Below are positions 18,277 to 27,022 of a DNA stretch of 64,000 nucleotides, in pieces (the stretch's first letter is position 1; each line of letters begins with the position of its first letter). The notes below the pieces were generated by a model. The model saw only the letters and a list, made by a program, of their open reading frames with translations. It had not been told where the DNA came from and searched no databases. Source of the DNA: MVRE01 sp015660965 (GTDB lineage Archaea; Halobacteriota; Methanomicrobia; Methanomicrobiales; Methanospirillaceae); assembly GCA_050015095.1 (NCBI GenBank), contig JBEKCC010000001.1:186001-250000 (forward strand), given 5' to 3'. Position numbers and translations under genes: made by a program.

Positions 18277-19491
18277 TCATCTCCAAGTTTTAACACCTAG
18301 TACAATGCTACCGTTTTTGGTTATTGAAAGAGCAACATCTCTTGCTTCCGTTAAAGTGGGAATACGAACTATGTTATTTTCATTGAATATATGTAAAACC
18401 TGCTTGTCAAGAAGTGAATGTCCAACAAGGATAACATGATTTGGTTTTATCGCTCGTATCGCCTCAATTATCTGATTATCTGGAAAACCTTCACAAACCG
18501 CACCATTCGCCGTCTCTTTTCCTATAACAAGGGTGAGGTTGTGAGAACCTGCAATCATTCGAGCATATTTCGCAGCTTCAATCGTTGTCATCGAGTTTGT
18601 CCCACTATTAGCATTATCGACAATGACAACATTGTGGATTTGGTGGATTGAAAGCCGCCCACCTATTGCTTGAAAATTGGATAATAATGACGGTTTTATT
18701 CCCATCAAACAAGCAGCAGTCCCAGCTAACATGAGTGGTATTCTATATCCTTCGAGTTTAAGAAGAGGGTTATAAAATATCTCTGACATTTTGTTGGATT
18801 CAATATGACAAACAGTTCCTGAACAGTGGGTAATATCTTCAAGTTGGATCATTTTTGATGACGTTGGTTCTATACCTGGAGCCAGGAGAACCTTATCACA
18901 ATTTTTAGCAGATTTCAGTTTCTCTTCAAGAGCCCTTTTTTTTCCTGCGGCGAATACGTAGTCATCCGATGAAGTAATTATTGCAAGCGAACCTGCACCT
19001 GTAACTCCGAGTGATTCCTCTGCTATGAGCCACCCACTGATTTTTGTCGCTTCTTTCACAGCACCGAGTACCGATGCAGGAGTAATACTTTTTTTCCAGA
19101 GTTGTTGTCGATCGGGGTAAAGAAACGTTCCTGCGGATGTATGCAGAATACCAGTACTTTTCATTATATGGGCAAGTGCAAATGCAGTTGTAGTTTTACC
19201 TTTAGAACCGGTGATTTCTATCATTGGTTTTGGGATAAACTTACCAATAAGCCGTCGAACAGCATCATGGTGTGAGATTACATTAGCTTTTGGCGATCTT
19301 AGCAAAACATGGTCTGGATCTAAATGTACTGGTGCAACTATTAGATCATATGAGCGTTGAAGTGCCGTTGAGACATCAATAGTACTTTCATTTCGGTACA
19401 CATCAACCGTATCCACCTGATGACCCGCAACAGCAAACTCTTTTCCGATTACGTCTCCGCCGTGGATAGTGTCAAGTACCAGTATATTCAT
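18277..19491 (-). CDS. cfbE: Coenzyme F430 synthetase (Mur ligase-like)
   Basis: A 404-residue Mur-ligase-type ATPase. The P-loop is EITGSKGKTTTAFALAHIM (about residues 92-110) and a typical VIVDNANSGTNSMTTIEA follows in the C-terminal half. CfbE closes the final carbocyclic ring of F430 by ATP activation of a carboxylate. Its stop lies 4 nt before the cfbD ATG and it follows cfbA by 10 nt, so the order of transcription is cfbA, cfbE, cfbD, cfbB. Confidence 0.93.
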   Translation of the reverse strand: MNILVLDTIHGGDVIGKEFAVAGHQVDTVDVYRNESTIDVSTALQRSYDLIVAPVHLDPDHVLLRSPKANVISHHDAVRRLIGKFIPKPMIEITGSKGKTTTAFALAHIMKSTGILHTSAGTFLYPDRQQLWKKSITPASVLGAVKEATKISGWLIAEESLGVTGAGSLAIITSSDDYVFAAGKKRALEEKLKSAKNCDKVLLAPGIEPTSSKMIQLEDITHCSGTVCHIESNKMSEIFYNPLLKLEGYRIPLMLAGTAACLMGIKPSLLSNFQAIGGRLSIHQIHNVVIVDNANSGTNSMTTIEAAKYARMIAGSHNLTLVIGKETANGAVCEGFPDNQIIEAIRAIKPNHVILVGHSLLDKQVLHIFNENNIVRIPTLTEARDVALSITKNGSIVLGVKTWR

Positions 19492-19501
19492 AAAAAAAGT
19501 G

Positions 19502-19903
19502 TTAAAGGTATTCTAGAGCCTTCTGAACATTTTTTACCATTAGGCTCGCAAGCAGTGGATCGCTGCCGATTGGATCAGCGTAAAGAAGTGGTATAGTTGT
19601 TCCATTAAGGGCAAACGTTCCTTTTTTCTGCCCAGTTTCAAGCCCGATTTGTGATGGTATATCCTTTTCAATATGGACACCCTTTGCAAGAAAGAGTGGG
19701 ACAACAACAAGTGCATCGATTTTTTCATTATGAAATGAATTGAGGGCCTCTTTAATAGAGGGGCTATTAATATTCATAAAACCGCACTTGACTACAAAAT
19801 TCTTCGTTTGTGCGGCAATCAATTTCGCTGTTGTCTCAACAAGTTCTTTGTTGTAGGGCATTGAGCTTCCATGTCCTACAAGTAAGATTCCTTTCATACT
19901 CAT
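19502..19903 (-). CDS. cfbA: Sirohydrochlorin nickelochelatase
   Basis: A 133-residue small CbiX-type chelatase. It begins MSMKGILLVGHGSSMPYNK, with the metal-binding His of GHGS; the second site is FLAKGVHIEKDIP. It inserts Ni into sirohydrochlorin in F430 synthesis; Co insertion is also known for the family. ATG at 19903 (or 19897) is chosen; a longer TTG start at 19945 would put the promoter inside the gene. A minus-strand AT-rich TATA-like element lies about 25-30 bp upstream of 19903, so the mRNA may be leaderless. Confidence 0.92.
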   Translation of the reverse strand: MSMKGILLVGHGSSMPYNKELVETTAKLIAAQTKNFVVKCGFMNINSPSIKEALNSFHNEKIDALVVVPLFLAKGVHIEKDIPSQIGLETGQKKGTFALNGTTIPLLYADPIGSDPLLASLMVKNVQKALEYL

Positions 19904-19981
19904 ATAGCAAAGAGTATTACTGCAAACCTTAAAAATTCTTACCAAATTGTTTTTTGCGAGGAGAGGTTAATATAAAAGATA

Positions 19982-20443
19982 ATGAGCGACTTTGAACGCG
20001 AGATCGTCCACTGTTTGAACCGATTTTTCAAAATCCATCACATCCAAGGTTTTGCATACAGACTTAAGCAGCATAAATTTTCTTCCCAGTACGTTGATGT
20101 CCTTGTCGATTCACTTAATCCCTCCTACTACATGGCTATTGAATGTAAATCGATTTTAGATAAAAAACTCTATTTTACGCAACATTTTCATACTGACAGA
20201 AAGAGTGTTCACCAAGTGGATGCAATATCTGATTTTTTAAAAAAAACAGGACGTACGGGTTTTCTCGCGATTGAGTTTCGTTTTGGTGCCGGAAAAGCAA
20301 ATGAGGCATATTTAATCCCATGGACAAGAGTTATTGAACATTTCGAACTTAACCGCGGAATTAGTATTGATGATGCAAGGAACTGCATTAGGCTTGCAAG
20401 ATCTCGTGAGGGATATCTGCTAGAAACTCTCTATGCAAAGTAA
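19982..20443 (+). CDS. PD-(D/E)XK nuclease-fold protein, Holliday junction resolvase-like
   Basis: A 153-residue protein. The core reads YVDVLVDS, a short gap, then AIECKS, i.e. the D-x(n)-ExK active site of PD-(D/E)XK nucleases; an N-terminal FEREIVHCLNRFF helix provides the usual first glutamate. Archaeal Hjc is of similar size, but the resemblance is not close enough to name it Hjc. It is divergent from cfbA and 32 bp upstream of the Mmp9 operon, so it may be co-transcribed with that. Confidence 0.7.
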   Translation: MSDFEREIVHCLNRFFKIHHIQGFAYRLKQHKFSSQYVDVLVDSLNPSYYMAIECKSILDKKLYFTQHFHTDRKSVHQVDAISDFLKKTGRTGFLAIEFRFGAGKANEAYLIPWTRVIEHFELNRGISIDDARNCIRLARSREGYLLETLYAK

Positions 20444-20475
20444 TTTCTTTGTTGTGAGTCAAATGATATGAATCC

Positions 20476-21615
20476 ATGATGGAATCCTTCGAGCGATTTG
20501 GGCTTGTCATTAATGACAAAATTGTAAAGACCCCCATAGCAATCGCTGCGATGGCAGGCATTGTGGACGCCGAATACGTACTGGCACGAGCACCGCATAT
20601 TGGCGCAGCTTTCATCGGAGGATATTCTATTGATGAAAAAACAATGGCAGCTGCAAAAACAATTGCTACTACTGGTGATAGAAAAGAATTTTTATATGAT
20701 GACCCAGTAACAGAACTCAAATCCCAAATTAAAAAAATGGAAAAAAGTCATGTCGTTCTTGGATTGAATTTACGAGGTAGCACACCAGAATCTTATAGTT
20801 CAATTGCAGAATCTCTTGGTGATTCGGTTGTTTATGAGATAGATGCGCACTGCCGGCAGATTCCGATGATTGAAGCGAATTGCGGGGAGCATTACCTACA
20901 TCATCCAAATGATCTTGTAACAGTTGTTAAATCCTTAAAGGCTCAGGATGTAACAGTATCTGTCAAAATTCGTGCTGGTATTGCTCCAAATGACATTGTA
21001 TTAGCTCGGAAACTCTGGAAGGCGGGTGCCGATATTCTTCATATTGATCTGATGGATTTTGGTTATACCAAAATCCGCCAAATCCGTAACAGTTGCCCTC
21101 TCATGTTAATTGCAAATAATTCAATTAATTCATTTGATGGGATGAAGGAAATGTTCTCGCACGGAGCAGACCTGGTATCTTTAGCTAGGAAATCCGATGA
21201 AAGAACACTTGCAGGACTTGATGCTGCCATCACACGCTATACTGATGAAAATGGGTGGTACAACTCTCCAAAACAGCTATGTCGTGGTGGCGATGTTCGT
21301 GCACTTACATTCTGCTGCATGCCAGTGAAAGATTGTCCACTTATTCCAACCCTCAAACGTCATGGAATTTCTAAGGAAGATTTTCTTAAAATTAAGATGG
21401 ATGCTGTTCGGGATTCACCGCTTCAAAATGGGCAACACACCTGTTTTGGAAGTCTTGTCTGGTGTTGCAAGTTATCATCACCGTGTATGTTTCGGGATGT
21501 AACGATTCGAGATGAGGGACTCACTGGCAAAGAATATATGCGTCTAAAACGCGAGCTTTCTGATGTTATAATGAGCCAGGTATTCCATGACATGCCGCAT
21601 GATGACGCGGGCTGA
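20476..21615 (+). CDS. Methanogenesis marker protein 9: DUS-like TIM barrel with Cys-rich C-terminus
   Basis: A 379-residue protein. Residues about 10-255 resemble the flavin TIM barrel of tRNA-dihydrouridine synthases (TPIAIAAMAGIVDAEY near the start, VSVKIRAGI, ADILHIDLMDFG). The last ~110 residues match the methanogenesis marker 9 domain, with CCMPVKDCPLIPTL, HTCFGSLVWCCKLSSPC as cysteine clusters that could bind Fe-S. The marker is confined to methanogens and its reaction is not established. The gene overlaps the citG-like gene by 29 nt. Its neighbours suggest a cofactor pathway rather than tRNA modification. Confidence 0.8.
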   Translation: MMESFERFGLVINDKIVKTPIAIAAMAGIVDAEYVLARAPHIGAAFIGGYSIDEKTMAAAKTIATTGDRKEFLYDDPVTELKSQIKKMEKSHVVLGLNLRGSTPESYSSIAESLGDSVVYEIDAHCRQIPMIEANCGEHYLHHPNDLVTVVKSLKAQDVTVSVKIRAGIAPNDIVLARKLWKAGADILHIDLMDFGYTKIRQIRNSCPLMLIANNSINSFDGMKEMFSHGADLVSLARKSDERTLAGLDAAITRYTDENGWYNSPKQLCRGGDVRALTFCCMPVKDCPLIPTLKRHGISKEDFLKIKMDAVRDSPLQNGQHTCFGSLVWCCKLSSPCMFRDVTIRDEGLTGKEYMRLKRELSDVIMSQVFHDMPHDDAG

Positions 21616-22408
21616 ACGCGCTCAGCTCGCGATGATGCTAGAAGTTTGTGCATATCCCAAACCTGGAAACGTCGATCGCTGTCATGATTTTGAAGAGACT
21701 CGACTCGAACATTTCCTTGCTTCTATGATCTATGCTCGTTCGTCACTTGAAGAAGCAGAACGTGGAGAAGGAAGAATTGGTGAAATAATCAAACATGCTG
21801 TTTCCGCAACCGGATGCCATGAAGGGGGTAATACTCATTTCGGAGCTTTTATCTTACTTATACCTCTTGTTTATGGAAACGATATATCAGGTGCGTTAAA
21901 AGCAATCGAAAAAACCGATGTTTCTGACGCTGTGGCGTTTTATAAAGCCTTTGGGATGACTAAAGTACGGATGCATCCAACAGATAATCTGGATGTCAAC
22001 GATCCTCGATCACTCCAAATCATTAGAGATCAGGAAATTACACTCTTAGATGTTATGCAACATTCCGCTCCAAATGATATGATCGCTAGAGAGTGGGTAA
22101 CAGGATTTCCACTCACTCGTCGGGGGGCAGATCTTATAAAATCGTTTGGTCATGGACATCAAGCGATTTCACAGGCATTTCTTACTTTACTAGCTACCGA
22201 ACCAGACACATTTATCATAAAGGAACATGGGATTACCGTAGCGCAGAATACCATGTCACGTGCCCAGATGGTGCTTGATAGGAAATTACGAATCGAAGAT
22301 TTTGATGCTGAATGTATTTCGAAGGGCATTAATCCGGGCTCTATTGCCGACATTATTATTGCGGCCATCTATATCGCGTTAGGAGAAGGGTGGGAATGGG
22401 ACTTCTAA
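21587..22408 (+). CDS. Triphosphoribosyl-dephospho-CoA synthase family (CitG/MdcB-like)
   Basis: A 273-residue CitG-family protein, with the family motifs CAYPKPGNVDRCHDF, EHFLASMIYA and TGCHEGGNTHFGAFILLIPL. CitG attaches adenine triphosphoribosyl to dephospho-CoA for citrate lyase, but no citrate or malonate lyase genes are here. In methanogens and in tetrahydromethanopterin-using bacteria, relatives sit with C1-carrier cofactor genes. AGG six to eight nt upstream supports the ATG at 21587; ATGs at 21599 and 21602 are alternatives. It overlaps both neighbours. Confidence 0.85.
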   Translation: MTCRMMTRAERAQLAMMLEVCAYPKPGNVDRCHDFEETRLEHFLASMIYARSSLEEAERGEGRIGEIIKHAVSATGCHEGGNTHFGAFILLIPLVYGNDISGALKAIEKTDVSDAVAFYKAFGMTKVRMHPTDNLDVNDPRSLQIIRDQEITLLDVMQHSAPNDMIAREWVTGFPLTRRGADLIKSFGHGHQAISQAFLTLLATEPDTFIIKEHGITVAQNTMSRAQMVLDRKLRIEDFDAECISKGINPGSIADIIIAAIYIALGEGWEWDF

Positions 22409-22950
22409 AAGAAGGGATTAATGAGGTAATTGCCACTACGCGTTTTAACGCTGCACCAATGGGAATTATTTATAGGAATGGACAAATGCGAATGGCACTA
22501 TATATTGGCAGTCATACAGCTCAAAATATTGAAAAAGAGCGGTGGATTGTTGCGAATATTATTCATGACCCAGTTATGTATGTGACTACCGCGTTCTCAG
22601 ATTTATCACAGGATACATTTGTTTCAATCGATGTAAATGACCGGAAAATGTATTACCTTGCCAATAGTGAAGCATGGATTGCATTTGATACAGTAATTGA
22701 ACAACGTGGTGTAGAATCGATGACCGTAAGACTCGCATCCTTGCATGAAGAAGTTTTATCTGCCAATGTTTGTCCAGTTAACAGAGGATTTAACAGCATC
22801 ATAGACGCGACAGTGCATTCCACAAGATACGTGATTTCCCGAGATCCAGCCTTAAAAAAAATAATTGATTATCATATCGGAATTGTGAAAAGGTGTGGGG
22901 GGACAAGAGAATTAGAAGCACTTGAATTGCTACAACAATATATAAAATGA
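22396..22950 (+). CDS. DUF447 (flavin-binding-like) protein
   Basis: A 184-residue DUF447 protein (MGLLKEGINEVIATTRFNAAPMGI). The family resembles FMN-binding split-barrel proteins and is found in methanogens and other methanopterin users; its reaction is not known to me. The ATG at 22396 has GGAG/AAGG 8-14 nt upstream; a GTG two codons earlier is possible. It overlaps the CitG-like gene by 13 nt, so the three-gene set is tightly coupled. AT-rich DNA of about 150 bp follows. Confidence 0.85.
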   Translation: MGLLKEGINEVIATTRFNAAPMGIIYRNGQMRMALYIGSHTAQNIEKERWIVANIIHDPVMYVTTAFSDLSQDTFVSIDVNDRKMYYLANSEAWIAFDTVIEQRGVESMTVRLASLHEEVLSANVCPVNRGFNSIIDATVHSTRYVISRDPALKKIIDYHIGIVKRCGGTRELEALELLQQYIK

Positions 22951-23098
22951 AACTGAAAATTTATCTATAATCTCGTTTTTTATTCAATTTTTTTATTCAA
23001 TAATAATAAAGGGATAAGATTAGAGCTTCTCATTAATTAATCACTAAGAAAAAATTAACGACGAAATTCCTTTATCAAACAGAATAAAAATTATCCAA

Positions 23099-24094
23099 TT
23101 AGCACACCCTGGGGACGGGATCGCCCATTGGTGGCTCAATAAAACGTTCACCGCCGATAGTAGTTTCCATAATCACACGAGCGCTTTTTGTAACAGAACC
23201 GATTATTGCAGCATCTTTACCATATTTATGCGAACGTAGGGCTGCTAGAATAGCATCTGCATCCGAAGCAGGAACACCAAAGACAACCTTTCCTTCATTT
23301 GCAACTTCGAGCGGATCAATACCAAGCATACCAGCAGCACTCTTCACACTTTTTCGGATGGGGATCTTTTCTTCATGCACTCGAACGCCCACACCGCTCT
23401 TTCTTGCCATGTCATTGATGGCACTTGCAAACCCGCCACGAGTCGGGTCCTTCATTGCGTGAATAGTCCCTGTAGCGAGCGCTTTTTCCACCAAACCCCA
23501 AAGTGGTGCAACATCGGATTTGATTTGTTCACCAAGATCAAAACCTTCTCTGTAAGCCATAATTGCTAGTCCATGATCTCCTAATGTACCCGAAACAATA
23601 ATGGCATCACCAGGGATTAGCCCGTTATCTCTAACGACCTTTTCCGCTATACCGATACCTGCCGTATTAATTGTAATACCATCAAGCGCCCCTTTTTCCA
23701 TTACTTTTGTGTCACCCGTCACAAGATTAGCTCCGGCTTCACCTAGTGCGGTATCCATGGACGCAACGATCCTCTCGAGATCTTCAACATCAAAACCTTC
23801 CTCAATTATCATACCGCAGGAAAGGGCTATTGGGCGTCCACCCATCATAGCAAGATCATTAATAGTACCGCAGACAGCTATCCTGCCAATGTCTCCTCCT
23901 GGAAAAAAGATTGGACGAACAACGTGTGAATCAGTTGTGAAAACAAGATTGTGTCCATGGAAAGGGATCACTGCGCCATCATCAAGTGCTTCGAGACCGA
24001 TTCCACCGGCATTGTTATGTGTGAAGTTAGTGAGAGTTTGTAAAAGTTCACCCATCACTTCCCCACCGGCCCCATGCATCATCGTGACTTTCAT
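23099..24094 (-). CDS. hypE: Hydrogenase maturation protein HypE
   Basis: A 331-residue PurM-like ATPase. It begins VTMMHGAGGEVMGELL and ends PRVC, the C-terminal cysteine that HypE uses to carry the thiocarboxamide that becomes the CN ligand of [NiFe] hydrogenase. LVTGDTKVMEKG and DPTRGGFASAINDMA are the ATP-site motifs. Its ATG overlaps the hypA stop by 1 nt. HypF and HypD partners are not in the window. Confidence 0.97.
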   Translation of the reverse strand: MKVTMMHGAGGEVMGELLQTLTNFTHNNAGGIGLEALDDGAVIPFHGHNLVFTTDSHVVRPIFFPGGDIGRIAVCGTINDLAMMGGRPIALSCGMIIEEGFDVEDLERIVASMDTALGEAGANLVTGDTKVMEKGALDGITINTAGIGIAEKVVRDNGLIPGDAIIVSGTLGDHGLAIMAYREGFDLGEQIKSDVAPLWGLVEKALATGTIHAMKDPTRGGFASAINDMARKSGVGVRVHEEKIPIRKSVKSAAGMLGIDPLEVANEGKVVFGVPASDADAILAALRSHKYGKDAAIIGSVTKSARVIMETTIGGERFIEPPMGDPVPRVC

Positions 24095-24432
24095 TAGTCA
24101 TCCACCTCGATTGCTATATTGGTAACAACAATTTCTCTGCCCTTCAATAATTCAGGAAGAGCACCGCATTTGGGACATACGAAAACGTCCTCACCTTTCC
24201 ATCCACAAGAACATCGTGCTAGTGGGAGTACTTCTTGATAATCAATTGTTGTTTTGGTGAAGAGAGGATCATTCTCTTTTATTGTGTTGAATAGAAAAAC
24301 AACCTGCTCCGGATTCACCATTGCCATCTTTCCGAATTCCACACAAACTCTATTTACGCTGTTTGCATGGTTTTCCATCGCTGCTTTTCGTGCGGTTGCA
24401 TATAGGTCATAAGCGATGCTGTACTCGTGCAT
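24094..24432 (-). CDS. hypA: Hydrogenase nickel-insertion protein HypA
   Basis: A 112-residue HypA. The ATG at 24432 is chosen over a GTG at 24435 because it gives Met-His at the N-terminus, and His2 is the nickel ligand of the family. The zinc site is formed by CSCGW and CPKCG pairs. GGAG precedes the start, and the ATG overlaps the hypC stop (TGATG). It delivers nickel to [NiFe] hydrogenases with HypB, which is not here. Confidence 0.96.
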   Translation of the reverse strand: MHEYSIAYDLYATARKAAMENHANSVNRVCVEFGKMAMVNPEQVVFLFNTIKENDPLFTKTTIDYQEVLPLARCSCGWKGEDVFVCPKCGALPELLKGREIVVTNIAIEVDD

Positions 24433-24656
24433 CACTCCTCCATCGCAGCGTATACCTGTTTAAACAATTCGCGTGTCTCTAGGCCCTCTTCTCGGGAGAG
24501 TTTCTGGATTGCAAAACCAACATGCACCAACACAAACTCGCCGACTTTTGCATCAACAAGATCAAGCCGAACTTCTTGTTTTAGATCGCCATAATCCACG
24601 ATACCTATATTCCCCTCTTTAATCTCCAGTACTTCCGCGGGGACTGCAACACACAT
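24432..24656 (-). CDS. hypC: Hydrogenase maturation chaperone HypC
   Basis: A 74-residue HypC. The ATG at 24656 gives the obligatory N-terminal Met-Cys (MCVAVPAEV); Cys2 binds the Fe(CN)2CO unit. A TTG two codons earlier is therefore rejected. The order hypC-hypA-hypE with overlaps shows one operon on the minus strand. Confidence 0.96.
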   Translation of the reverse strand: MCVAVPAEVLEIKEGNIGIVDYGDLKQEVRLDLVDAKVGEFVLVHVGFAIQKLSREEGLETRELFKQVYAAMEE

Positions 24657-24750
24657 CGACAATTCACGCTCTTATTTGACTATTATTGTAGGTATTCTGA
24701 ACACATAAAAACAGTGATAGACACGAATCATGTGACAGCTCTTGCATCTT

Positions 24751-24771
24751 AATTCAAAAATTGTTTGAATT
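24751..24771. repeat. Inverted repeat between hypC and a surface protein gene
   Basis: AATTCAAA and TTTGAATT, 5 nt apart, form a perfect 8-bp inverted repeat about 95 bp upstream of hypC. The 225-bp gap serves both divergent genes. It could be an operator; AT-richness makes chance possible. Confidence 0.3.
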
Positions 24772-24880
24772 TCCATACCACCGACAAAAATTATAGATAA
24801 TCAATAAGAAGGTTTGCACGATTAAAAAATTATTTAATAAATCGTTATATTTATTGCTTCGACATACATTAAAAATTTTT

Positions 24881-25591
24881 ATGAGTTCTTTTAAAATTTT
24901 ATTTCAGTCATATCTTGTGATTTTATTGTTTCTAGTTTCAGTTCAGGTTGTATCAGGATGGAGCGTTCAAAATATGTCAATAAACCCAAGTCAAGGACCA
25001 ATATCACCTCAAACACCGGTCACTGTTACTTATACCGTCCATTTTGATCCTTGGCTCAGTACTGACGGATTGACATTTCCAAGTTTAAATACATTAGATA
25101 TGTATACTGAACTTGAAAACGCGAAATGGGTTGTCAGTAAAACCGAAATTGTTGAAGACATACCTCCCATGACCTCTCAATTATTAGTCAACCAAGGAAT
25201 AAGAGCGAGGATAGATGGATGGGGCATTAGTTACTCGGATCGACAAATTGATCTAAATGTTCAACTACTGGGTGTTGCTCCAAATGTAAATCAATCACAG
25301 GATAAAACTATAATTCGAATTCAGGAAATAGACCCTTCTGCTCAACCTATACAAACATCTGTTTTCAGTAAAAAATATCAAATATACGTTCCTACACCAA
25401 CACCAGTTACTTCTGAACCAACTATAACTCAAACAATTCTAGAAACTACTCAAACTCAAAATATACCCACAACCATTGAAACTCCAACCCGAAAACAGAC
25501 CTATTCACCCGAACCTCAGCCATTATTGGTTATTGGCTTGCTTTCAGCATCTGCCATTATCATAGCAATGAAAAGGAATAAACAAGAATAG
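24881..25591 (+). CDS. Surface protein with signal peptide and SPxP C-terminal anchor
   Basis: A 236-residue protein of unknown function. The ATG at 24881 gives a clean signal peptide ending LVSVQVVSG before WSVQN; an upstream TTG would only lengthen it. The mature part is a beta-rich region followed by a Thr/Pro-rich stalk (PTPTPVTSEPT...), then TYSPEP, a hydrophobic span and a KRNK tail. The stalk and tail suit a cell-surface protein; the tail resembles two other proteins in this window. The stop is TAG. Confidence 0.75.
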   Translation: MSSFKILFQSYLVILLFLVSVQVVSGWSVQNMSINPSQGPISPQTPVTVTYTVHFDPWLSTDGLTFPSLNTLDMYTELENAKWVVSKTEIVEDIPPMTSQLLVNQGIRARIDGWGISYSDRQIDLNVQLLGVAPNVNQSQDKTIIRIQEIDPSAQPIQTSVFSKKYQIYVPTPTPVTSEPTITQTILETTQTQNIPTTIETPTRKQTYSPEPQPLLVIGLLSASAIIIAMKRNKQE

Positions 25592-25724
25592 TTTTTTTTA
25601 CAAATTTCATTGGATTATGAGTGCCCTATCTTTACCACACGACCGGTTATTATACCTCGAGAGAATGAAATGACAATTTTATTAAATTTATTCAAGTTGT
25701 TCTTATGATTAATTATATAAATGA

Positions 25725-25809
25725 CGCCGGGGAAGAGATTTGAACTCTTGAGGTGCAAAGCACCATTGGTTTTCAAGACCAACGCCTTCCCGGACTAGAC
25801 TACCCCGGC
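25725..25809 (-). tRNA. tRNA-Ser (TGA)
   Basis: The minus strand folds as an 85-nt class II tRNA: acceptor GCCGGGG with CCCCGGC, anticodon loop CTTGAAA giving TGA, a long variable arm (GGTGCTTTGCACC), T-loop GTTCAAATC, and discriminator G as in Ser tRNAs. CCA is not encoded. Confidence 0.96.
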
Positions 25810-25914
25810 ATGTGACATACCCATTTAGTATTTGAAAGTAAAAATGCTTCTTAACAAATAATGATATTGTTTACTATATCTGATATTTTGCAATTCTATT
25901 AAAATGAATTTTAA

Positions 25915-26994
25915 TTATTTTAATTTGAAAAAGATCAATGATAAAAGTGAAACAATCAAAATTGTTATCGGCAGAGGGGACTTTTGAGTCTCAACAGTTG
26001 TTGGTTGCCCGACAGCAAAAGGTGCAGGTATTGTGGGGCTTACATTTACTGACTGGGCATTTTCCGCATAAAGAAATACGATGCCGTTATCCGAATACTT
26101 GAATGGATAGATTTTGAAGTAGAGCGTCTTTCCCTGACTTTTAACTTTAATTTCTTCAGGTTTTTGCTGATTCCTATCTAATACCGTGTGCAAAATCCCT
26201 TTATCATCATAATATTCCATTACCCAATCAATATTGGATGAAGTGTATACATTCACTTTATCGGAACCTGATTTAACCACAAAATACGCGGGATTGTCTC
26301 GTGATGCCTTTTCATGGGCTGAAATTAATTCAACCTGTGTCGGTATTGCAGCAGATATAGTAGGCGAAGTTGTCACATTACTTCCCAATACAGTGAAACT
26401 TTTAGTTCCCACGAACCCCTTTGCATCTGTGAAACTAACAATATAGTCACCGGTTTCATCAATAGGTACTGCCACAGAGAAATAACCTTGGAAATTTGTA
26501 CTAATGTATTGCGGACCAAATATTCGTTGGTCATCGGGTCCTGTTACCTCGATCTGAACACCGGAATTCTGACTCGCCTCTAGAGTACCTGCAACATTCA
26601 ATTTACCATTAAATATTTGTTCTAAAGGAGAACTAATCTGGATCTCATCTGTACGATCAACAAGCTGTATAATATGTGTTATAGAATTTCCCTGTCCATC
26701 TCCTGGCACCTCAACTTTATAAGTACCTTTCCGCAAATTCGTGGTATCAAAAACGACCCGAAAAGTTTTATCTGACTGAACATACGTCATGGTGCGGTCT
26801 ACAACAGTGGCAGTTGTAAGTTGATAATAGAGCACAACCTCGATAGGTGTACCTATCCCAACGGAACTCGTCCCATTAACAATGAGTGGTTTTCCTACAG
26901 AGAGAATATCAGGTGCGGTTAACGTAACTTGATAGGCAGAAACAATTCCTGATAGAAAGAGGAGTCCCAACAATGGTAGGACGAGCTTTTTCAT
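25915..26994 (-). CDS. Surface protein with repeated Ig-like domains and SPLP C-terminal anchor
   Basis: A 359-residue protein. The ATG at 26994 starts a signal peptide (MKKLVLPLLGLLFLSGIVSA). The mature part has repeated beta-sandwich-like stretches (TAPDILSVGKPLIVNGTSS; SSPLEQIFNGKLNVAGTL), typical of methanogen S-layer-associated proteins. The C-terminus is KSPLP, then a hydrophobic span and KLK. No catalytic motif is visible. It is divergent from the radical SAM gene with starts about 30 bp apart. Confidence 0.75.
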   Translation of the reverse strand: MKKLVLPLLGLLFLSGIVSAYQVTLTAPDILSVGKPLIVNGTSSVGIGTPIEVVLYYQLTTATVVDRTMTYVQSDKTFRVVFDTTNLRKGTYKVEVPGDGQGNSITHIIQLVDRTDEIQISSPLEQIFNGKLNVAGTLEASQNSGVQIEVTGPDDQRIFGPQYISTNFQGYFSVAVPIDETGDYIVSFTDAKGFVGTKSFTVLGSNVTTSPTISAAIPTQVELISAHEKASRDNPAYFVVKSGSDKVNVYTSSNIDWVMEYYDDKGILHTVLDRNQQKPEEIKVKSQGKTLYFKIYPFKYSDNGIVFLYAENAQSVNVSPTIPAPFAVGQPTTVETQKSPLPITILIVSLLSLIFFKLK

Positions 26995-27022
26995 TATGAT
27001 CAAGTTAACTACTATGGTGTTA

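Noticed and set aside
23601..24125. 174-codon frame antisense to hypE
   Set aside because: Covers conserved hypE sequence on the other strand; Pro/Ser/Ile-rich shadow translation with no recognisable domain.
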